DNA of 64,000 nucleotides from Catellatospora bangladeshensis (GTDB lineage: Bacteria > Actinomycetota > Actinomycetes > Mycobacteriales > Micromonosporaceae). The first letter of the stretch is position 1. Each line of letters opens with the position of its first letter. This document shows positions 58,709 to 64,000 of this stretch, piece after piece. A program made the position numbers and the translations under genes. Under the pieces are notes generated by a model. That model made no database searches, was not told the origin of the DNA, and was given only the letters and a program-made list of their open reading frames with translations. Location: the NCBI RefSeq assembly GCF_016862575.1, contig NZ_BONF01000028.1:1-64000 (forward strand). Direction: 5' to 3'.

Positions 58709-60450
58709 CCTACCTGCACCTCGACCTGGACACCGGCGGCCAGTACACCGAGCCGGCGGTCGGCTGGGGCGGGCCGCTGCAGGCGCTGGCGGCGCTGCGC
58801 CGCGCGCTGCCCTCGGCCACCGGGCCGCACGACCACCGGCTGCCGGTCGCGCTGGTCACCAGCACCGTCGGCGGGCTCGGCGCGGTCGGCACCGCGCGCT
58901 GCGCCGCCGTCGGCGTGTCACCGCTGTCGGGGGCCGTCGCCGAGACGCGGGCGGAAGGCCCGTACGCGGCCGGGATGCGCGCCGCCGGGATCACCGGCAT
59001 CGGGCTGAGCGGCCGCGCCGAGCAGCCGTCGTACGTGGTCGTCGAGGCCGGGCGGGCCACCGTGCACCCGGCCGGTGAGCTGTGGGGGACGGACACCCGG
59101 CAGGCCACGGCCGCGCTCGCCGAGCGGCACGGACCCGGCGCGGCGGTCGCCGTGATCGGACCGGCGGGCGAGGCCGGCAACCGCTACGCCAGCGTGCTGA
59201 CCTGCGGCGCGTTCCCGCTGCCCCGGCTCGGGTTCGGGGCCGTGCTCGGCGCGCGTCACGTCAAGGCCGTGGTGTGCGTGCCGTCCGGCGCCGCCCCGTG
59301 GCCGTACGACGTGCTCGCGGCGCAGGCGCTGTTCACCGCGTACCGCCGCGAGATGCCGGGCCACCCGCTGGCCGGCCGGCAGCACGCGGTCCCCGGCTTC
59401 GGGTCCTGGCCCGGCACCGCCGACCAGCCCGGCACCGCCGCCGTACGCAACTTCGCCGACACCGCCACCGCGCCTGCCTCCTGGCCCGGCCTGCACCCCG
59501 ACCGCTACACGCCGCTGCTGACCCGCTCCGGCGGCGGCTGCCCCGGCTGCCCGAACGACTGCGTCAAGGAGTACGCGGGCGCGGGCCTGCACCAGGAGGC
59601 GGTGGCGATGCTGGGGCCGAACCTCGGCATCGGCGACCTGGCCGCGATCCTGGACGCCAACGCCCGCTGCCAGGACCTCGGGCTCGACCCGGTGTCCCTC
59701 GGCGGCACCCTGGCCTGCGTCTTCGAGGCCGCCGAGCGGGGCCCGCTGCCTGCCTGGCTCGCCGACCGGCTGCCCGAAGGCATCGGGTTCGGCGCGTCCG
59801 GGCTGCTCGCCGAGCTGGCCGGGCTGGCCGCGACCCCGGATCACCCGCTGGGGCTGGGCGCCGCCGAGCTGGCCGCCCGGCTCGGCGCGCCGGAGCTGGC
59901 GATGACCGGCTGCGGCGTCGAGCTGCCGCCGTTCGACCCGCGGGTGCAGCCGGGCCTGGGCCTGATGTACGCCGCCGCGCCGACCGGCCCGCGCTACGAC
60001 GTGATCGAGCACGACCTCGACTTCGACCCCGTGCACGGCCTGCCGCACTGCTTCGACGAGGCAGAACGGCTCGGGCTGTCCGTGCCCGCCCCCGCGTCCA
60101 CCCTGGACGTCGCGCGCACGTTGCTGCTGGCCGACCTGTGGAGCGGGCTCGACGCGCTGCTGATCTGCCCGTACGCCAGCACCCCGACCCGGCCGCTGAC
60201 CGCCGACCGGGTGTGCGAGCTGGTCCGCGCCACCTCGGGGCGGCCCGTCACCGTGGCGCAGCTGCTCAGCCTGGGCCGCGAGCGGCTGCGCGCCCAGCAG
60301 GCGCTCAACGACCTGCTCGGCGTCGCGCCCGGCACCCTGCCGGACCGGTTCTTCGCCGAGCCGGTCGCCGCCGGCCCGCACCGGGGAGCGGTGCTGGACC
60401 GGGTGGCGTTCGGCGTCGCCGTGCAGGTGCTGCGCCGCCAGTGGGCGTGA
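58705..60450 (+). CDS. Aldehyde:ferredoxin oxidoreductase-like protein (AOR family)
   Basis: A 581-residue protein of the tungsten/molybdopterin AOR family, which oxidises aldehydes to acids with ferredoxin. The cluster ligands C279-x2-C282-x3-C286 (GGGCPGCPNDCVKEY) and C488 (LLICPYAS) are present. The N-terminal domain (1-210) retains VGVSPLSGAV and AAGITGIGLSGRAEQPSYVVVEAG but is somewhat short. Coupled by ATGA to the L-fucose dehydrogenase gene. It might oxidise L-lactaldehyde or another pathway aldehyde. The family is mostly anaerobic and rare in aerobic actinomycetes. Confidence 0.85.
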   Translation: MTYLHLDLDTGGQYTEPAVGWGGPLQALAALRRALPSATGPHDHRLPVALVTSTVGGLGAVGTARCAAVGVSPLSGAVAETRAEGPYAAGMRAAGITGIGLSGRAEQPSYVVVEAGRATVHPAGELWGTDTRQATAALAERHGPGAAVAVIGPAGEAGNRYASVLTCGAFPLPRLGFGAVLGARHVKAVVCVPSGAAPWPYDVLAAQALFTAYRREMPGHPLAGRQHAVPGFGSWPGTADQPGTAAVRNFADTATAPASWPGLHPDRYTPLLTRSGGGCPGCPNDCVKEYAGAGLHQEAVAMLGPNLGIGDLAAILDANARCQDLGLDPVSLGGTLACVFEAAERGPLPAWLADRLPEGIGFGASGLLAELAGLAATPDHPLGLGAAELAARLGAPELAMTGCGVELPPFDPRVQPGLGLMYAAAPTGPRYDVIEHDLDFDPVHGLPHCFDEAERLGLSVPAPASTLDVARTLLLADLWSGLDALLICPYASTPTRPLTADRVCELVRATSGRPVTVAQLLSLGRERLRAQQALNDLLGVAPGTLPDRFFAEPVAAGPHRGAVLDRVAFGVAVQVLRRQWA

Positions 60451-60587
60451 CCGTCGAGGTACGGTTCCCGGCACCGCGTTGCGCGAAACGCGCATGATCC
60501 GGATCGGGCGGAGAAACCAGCCTGATCGGACCGCCGCAATCGGGCGAATCCGCTCGGCAGGGCCCACTCGCTGCCTAGGCTTACTGC

Positions 60588-61799
60588 ATGGCTCGTACCG
60601 CCCCTGACCAGGTACGCAGTGAGGACATGTTCTCGACTGCGCTGTGGGGATACTCGATGGACCAGGTGGACGCCTACGTCGAGGACACCTCGCGGAGGAT
60701 GCGGCGGCTGGCCGCCGAGATCCAGCGGCTGTCCGTCGCCGAGAACCAGCTCGGCGCCGCCCGCATCGAGATCTCCAAACTGACCTCCGAACTCGCCGAG
60801 GCCCGGCCGCTGGCCAGCGTCGGCCCCCGCGTGCAGGCGATCCTGCGCATGGCCGAGAAGGAGGCGGAGTCGCTGCGGCGGACCGCCTTCGAAGTGCTGC
60901 GCAAGGCGTACGAGGAGGCGCGGGCCATCCGGCAGGACGCCGAGGACGAGGCGTACGCCGCGAAGCGGGACTACCAGCTCGCGCTGGCCCACCGGCGCAA
61001 GCAGGACAACGACGAGATCTCCGCGGCCCGCGTCGCCGCCGGGCGGGCCGCCGCCGCGAAACCCGCGACCCGCGCCAAGCCGCCCACCAAGCTGGCGCCG
61101 CCGCCCGTGCACGGGCTGCCGAGCCACGTCCCCGACGACCCCGAACCAAGCCCGTCGCTCCACGTGACGGACACCGTCCGCCCGGAGCCGGTGATTTCGG
61201 CAGTCGAGCGCACCGCGCAGCCGGAGCCGACGATAGCCGAGCCCTCGGCCAAGGCCGGTTTCGCCAAGCCGGTCGCAGGGGACGCCGCGTCCAGGAGCGG
61301 CCCCGCGAAGCCGAGCGCCGGGAAGCCCGAGCCGACCGAGCCGGCGGCTGGGGCAGAGCCCGCGAAGCACGCTGGATCCGAGCGGCTGAAGCCGAGCGGC
61401 ACGTCCGGGTTCGGGCAGGTGGAGACCGGCGAGTCTGAGCAGGTCGAGCTGGTGGTGGCACCCAGGTTCGTGGAGCCTGTCGCCATCGAGCCGGTAGGGC
61501 TGGCCGAGCACCGCGCCGCGGCTGCCGAGTCCGTGCAGGCTGGCGGGGCCGAGAGCCTGGGCCGGGCGGCGGAGCAGGTCGTCTCCGCCAACGGTTCGTC
61601 GCCCGCCGGGGCGGAAGGGCAGCGGGACAAGCAGGCCGCGGGCAAGTCCGCGCAGCGGGAGGACGCGGCGGTCGACGAGCACCTCCACAACGGGTCGAAG
61701 CGCCGCAAGCGGGGCCGCAACCAGCGCGTCAACGGCGCCGGTCCGCAGGACGTGAACGCGTCCGACAACTCCAAGAGCTACTCCGCGCGGCGCAACTGA
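60588..61799 (+). CDS. DivIVA-like coiled-coil protein
   Basis: A 403-residue protein. The N-terminus has a DivIVA-type membrane-curvature segment (MFSTALWGYSMDQVDAYVED, about 14-33), a coiled coil (35-145: RMRRLAAEIQRLSVAENQLG to KRDYQLALAHRRKQ), then about 250 residues of Pro/Ala/Glu-rich disorder and a basic tail (GSKRRKRGRNQR). Related proteins work at the poles or division site, or as scaffolds. It is outside the division gene cluster, so a paralogue. Followed by a perfect palindrome. Confidence 0.8.
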   Translation: MARTAPDQVRSEDMFSTALWGYSMDQVDAYVEDTSRRMRRLAAEIQRLSVAENQLGAARIEISKLTSELAEARPLASVGPRVQAILRMAEKEAESLRRTAFEVLRKAYEEARAIRQDAEDEAYAAKRDYQLALAHRRKQDNDEISAARVAAGRAAAAKPATRAKPPTKLAPPPVHGLPSHVPDDPEPSPSLHVTDTVRPEPVISAVERTAQPEPTIAEPSAKAGFAKPVAGDAASRSGPAKPSAGKPEPTEPAAGAEPAKHAGSERLKPSGTSGFGQVETGESEQVELVVAPRFVEPVAIEPVGLAEHRAAAAESVQAGGAESLGRAAEQVVSANGSSPAGAEGQRDKQAAGKSAQREDAAVDEHLHNGSKRRKRGRNQRVNGAGPQDVNASDNSKSYSARRN

Positions 61800-61811
61800 C
61801 GCCTCCACTCA

Positions 61812-61867
61812 CATGATCAAAGCTCCGGCCGTGCTGTTCCACCAGCACGGCCGGAGCTTTGATCATG
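61812..61867. repeat. Perfect 25-bp palindrome, family P5
   Basis: CATGATCAAAGCTCCGGCCG... arms (61812-61836, 61843-61867) with a 6-nt loop TTCCAC, 13 bp after the DivIVA-like stop and 15 bp before the stop of the convergent small gene. A typical bidirectional terminator form, related to 52689-52723. Confidence 0.85.
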
Positions 61868-61881
61868 ATCGGATGGTGCGG

Positions 61882-62100
61882 TCAGGCGGCTTTGCGCGAG
61901 CCGCGCTTGTGGTCGAAGTCCCAGCCGCGCTTGATGTCGGTGGACTCGCGCCGCTCGCCGACGCGCAGCACGTCCCAGCCGCGGCCGGGCTCCTCGGTGT
62001 CCTTCAGCGTGATCCGGTCACCGACTCTGACCTTGGGCTCCACCCAGCACGTCAGCATCCGGTTTCCGGATCTCAGGTCGACCTGAACCAGCGTTGTCAT
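61882..62100 (-). CDS. Small basic hypothetical protein
   Basis: A 72-residue protein rich in charged residues, with a beta-rich first half (TTLVQVDLRSGNRMLTCWVE, VGDRITLKDTEE) reminiscent of small KOW/SH3-like or single-domain nucleic-acid-binding folds, and a basic end (KRGWDFDHKRGSRKAA). The DHKRGS-type ending recalls short actinomycete proteins of unknown role. ATG 62100; a longer frame extends upstream without support. Function unknown. Confidence 0.7.
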   Translation of the reverse strand: MTTLVQVDLRSGNRMLTCWVEPKVRVGDRITLKDTEEPGRGWDVLRVGERRESTDIKRGWDFDHKRGSRKAA

Positions 62101-62226
62101 GGCGGCGACGGTAACAGCGATCCGCGTCGTTCTCCTCCGGTTTTCCGGCCGGCCGGGAGCGCGGTGGTTCACATTCCGTCGCCATCATGCCCGCCCGGAG
62201 TGCCGGTACGGGTACGGTGACCGGCC

Positions 62227-62955
62227 GTGAACCTGTACCTGTTCGCCTTCGCCGTGATCACGCTGGCGGCGTTCGCCCAGTCGGTGTCGGGCTTCGGCTT
62301 CTCGCTGGTCGCCGTGCCGCTGCTGGCGATGGGCGTCGGGCCGCAGCCGGCCGTCGTCGCCGCCACGGTCGTGAGCATGTGCATGAACGGGGTCACCGCG
62401 TACGCCCACCGCCGCCACGTCGACGTGCCCGCCGCGCGGCGGCTGCTGCTGTCCGTGCTGCTCGGGCTGCCGCTGGGGCTGCTCGCGCTGCGGCTGCTGC
62501 CGGACTACGCGCTGGTCGCGGTGATCGCGGTGGTGACGCTCGGCTGCACCGTGATCGTGTGGCGGGGCTGGCGGATCTCGCCCACCGGCTGGGCGCTGCG
62601 GGGTGCCGGGCTGCTGTCCGGGCTGCTCACCACGGCGACCGCGACGAACGGGCCGCCGCTGGTGGCGGCGCTGCAGGCGATGCGGCTGGAGCCGCGGTCG
62701 TTCCGGGCCACGCTGGCGCTGCTGTTCGTGACGGTGTCGCCGATCGCGGTGGCCGGGTTCGTGCTGACCGGGCTGCTCACCCCGCTCGCGGCGGCGATGG
62801 CCGGGATCGGGCTGCCCGCCGCGGCGCTGGGCGGCTGGCTGGGCAACCGCCTGTTCGCCGGCTTCGACGCGGGCTCGTTCCGGAAGGTCGTGCTCAGCGC
62901 CCTGGTGATCAGCTCCCTGGCCGCCCTCGCCAACGCCGCCACCGGCCTCCCCTGA
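62227..62955 (+). CDS. TSUP/TauE-SafE family permease
   Basis: A 242-residue membrane protein with about eight helices in two repeats: FAFAVITLAAFAQSVSGFGF (with the family's QSVSGFGF), PAVVAATVVSMCMNG, and the second-half LLSGLLTTATATNGPPLVAAL. TSUP proteins transport sulfite, sulfonates or organic acids across the membrane, usually outward. GTG start just after the start of the divergent small gene. The substrate is not deducible. Confidence 0.88.
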   Translation: MNLYLFAFAVITLAAFAQSVSGFGFSLVAVPLLAMGVGPQPAVVAATVVSMCMNGVTAYAHRRHVDVPAARRLLLSVLLGLPLGLLALRLLPDYALVAVIAVVTLGCTVIVWRGWRISPTGWALRGAGLLSGLLTTATATNGPPLVAALQAMRLEPRSFRATLALLFVTVSPIAVAGFVLTGLLTPLAAAMAGIGLPAAALGGWLGNRLFAGFDAGSFRKVVLSALVISSLAALANAATGLP

Positions 62956-62973
62956 CCCGCCCACCCGGGGCGT

Positions 62974-63036
62974 TGATCGCGAGTTCGTGTCCAAATCCGG
63001 GGCTACACCGCACCTTTGGACACGAAACCGCGATCA
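62974..63036. repeat. Inverted repeat P4 copy 2
   Basis: 22-bp arms TGATCGCGAGTTCGTGTCCAAA... and TTTGGACACGAAACCGCGATCA (two mismatches), 19-nt loop, 19 bp after the permease stop. Related to 41159-41223. Probable terminator. Confidence 0.8.
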
Positions 63037-63082
63037 TGGACCTCCCGTGGGGACTCAGCAGCGGGTGGGGGAGGGTATAGGG

Positions 63083-63589
63083 GTGAGTGATCTTCAGGTG
63101 GTGCGGCTGGTGCCATGGGCGGAGGGGGATCTGGCGCTGCTGCGCCGGATCAACACGCCGGAGATGAAGCGGTATGTCGGCGGGCCGGAGACGGACGAGC
63201 AGGTGGAGGCCCGCCACCGGCGGTATCTGGCGCTGGGCACGGGGCAGATGTTCCGGGTCGAGCTGGTCGCGTCGGGGGACGCGGCGGGCACCATCGGGCA
63301 CTGGGAACGGGAGTGGCACGGCGAGCGGGTCTACGAGACCGGCTGGAGCGTGCTGCCGGAGTTCCAGGGGCGGGGGGTCGCGGTGGCCGCGGCGCGGGCG
63401 CTGATCGAGGTTGTGCGCGCGGAGGGGCGGCACCGCTGGCTGCACGCCTACCCGGGCGTGGACAACACCGCGTCGAACGCGATCTGCCGCCGGGCCGGAT
63501 TCGAGCTGGTCGGCGAGACCGAGTTCGAGTACCCGCCGGGCAGCCTCATGCGCAGCCACGACTGGCGCTACGACCTGCGCGGGGCCTGA
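63083..63589 (+). CDS. GNAT-family N-acetyltransferase
   Basis: A 168-residue acetyltransferase of the RimJ/RimL-like GNAT type: TGWSVLPEFQGRGVAVAAARAL is the acetyl-CoA loop (motif A, Q/RxxGxG/A), followed by HAYPGVDNTASNAICRRAGFELVGETEFEYPPG (motif B). The acceptor is unknown. GTG 63083 follows GGGGGAGGGT; upstream in-frame codons overlap the P4 repeat. Confidence 0.85.
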   Translation: MSDLQVVRLVPWAEGDLALLRRINTPEMKRYVGGPETDEQVEARHRRYLALGTGQMFRVELVASGDAAGTIGHWEREWHGERVYETGWSVLPEFQGRGVAVAAARALIEVVRAEGRHRWLHAYPGVDNTASNAICRRAGFELVGETEFEYPPGSLMRSHDWRYDLRGA

Positions 63590-63712
63590 CGTCCCGGCGT
63601 ACCGGAAAAAATCTTGGAAGATGTTCGTGGCGGATGTAGAGACGGCCGCGCCGGCTCCGTCCGTGAGGTGAGGGCGGGCCGACGGGGCCCGCCGGACCGG
63701 AGGGACACCGAC

Positions 63713-64000
63713 ATGAAGTACCTGCTGATGATCTACGGCAACCAGGAGAAGTGGGCGTCGATCCCGGCCGAGGAGTTCCCGGCGGAGATCGCCAAGCAGG
63801 ACGCCTGGAACGTGAAGTACAAGGAGACCGGCGAGCTGCTCGGCGCGTACGGCCCGGCCGACGCGGCGGCGGCGAAGCTGGTCCGGCGCGTCGACGGGCT
63901 GCCCGCGGTGACCGACGGGCCCTACCTGGAGACCAAGGAGTACATCGCGAGCTTCTACCTGCTGGACTGCGAGAGCCAGCAGCGGGCGGAGGAGATCGCG
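63713..64000 (+). CDS. YCII-related (DGPF) protein, truncated by window
   Basis: The first 96 codons of a YCII-domain protein: MKYLLMIYGNQEKW, ETGELLGAYG and VTDGPYLETKEYIASFYLLDCES are typical of the DGPF group. These small proteins often sit before an ECF sigma factor gene, but what follows is outside the window. A GGAGGGACACC ribosome site precedes the ATG. Confidence 0.85.
   Translation, partial: MKYLLMIYGNQEKWASIPAEEFPAEIAKQDAWNVKYKETGELLGAYGPADAAAAKLVRRVDGLPAVTDGPYLETKEYIASFYLLDCESQQRAEEIA

Noticed and set aside
1-64000. tRNA, rRNA, riboswitch, insertion sequence or prophage genes
   Set aside because: None seen: no transposase, integrase or phage structural motifs and no cloverleaf-like or conserved riboswitch cores noticed by eye.

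Overview
The window is 64 kb of very GC-rich DNA (well over 70 percent by eye) with frequent GTG starts, GTGA/ATGA start-stop overlaps, G/C-ended codons and many secreted, multi-domain proteins. That points to a filamentous actinomycete. A Tad/Flp pilus operon of this make-up, SARP and LAL regulators, a secreted mannanase and lactate lldEFG suggest the Micromonosporaceae, but this placement is inference. About 60 protein genes are supported. No rRNA, tRNA, CRISPR array, prophage or insertion sequence was seen.

Layout. 0-8 kb: a sulfite-oxidase-like molybdoenzyme, an MMPL exporter with its two-component system (HK-RR-MMPL, minus strand), two small proteins and a cytochrome P450. 8-18 kb: one long, tightly coupled operon for a Tad-type pilus, with a lipoprotein, a Gly-rich exported protein, a SAF-domain protein, a MinD-like ATPase with a degenerate P-loop, TadA, TadB, TadC, a small pilin, three TadE/G-like pseudopilins and a LysM membrane protein. 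18-24 kb: exported or membrane proteins, an S41 peptidase, a PrmC-like methyltransferase and a YidC paralogue. 24-36 kb: a LAL regulator, an unusual metallophosphatase/saccharopine-dehydrogenase-like fusion, a secreted GH5 mannanase, a secreted PQQ-type sugar dehydrogenase with four crystallin-like repeats, and a LysR/EamA pair. 36-41 kb: lipid genes (acyl-ACP desaturase, acyltransferase), an MFS exporter with its ArsR regulator, and an FMN reductase. 41-43 kb: three adjacent genes of DUF4291, macro-domain and NADAR families, a possible ADP-ribose/NAD module. 43-48 kb: a VanX-like protein lacking its catalytic Glu, an AfsR/SARP regulator and a secreted NlpC/P60-type protein with FG-GAP repeats.

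49-60.5 kb is the clearest functional unit: a complete non-phosphorylative L-fucose route. It has an aldo/keto reductase, lactonase, fuconate dehydratase, SDR and fumarylacetoacetase-type hydrolase giving pyruvate plus L-lactate, followed by LldEFG to oxidise the lactate. The genes lie in three transcription units under a divergent GntR regulator, and two intergenic copies of a TAGGATC/GATCCTA motif fit its operator. A tungsten/molybdenum aldehyde:ferredoxin-oxidoreductase-like gene closes the operon and is unexpected there.

The window also carries at least ten long inverted repeats of several families, two to three copies each. They usually sit directly after a gene, sometimes containing its stop codon. 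They look like a dispersed small-palindrome system used as terminators or carried as non-autonomous elements.
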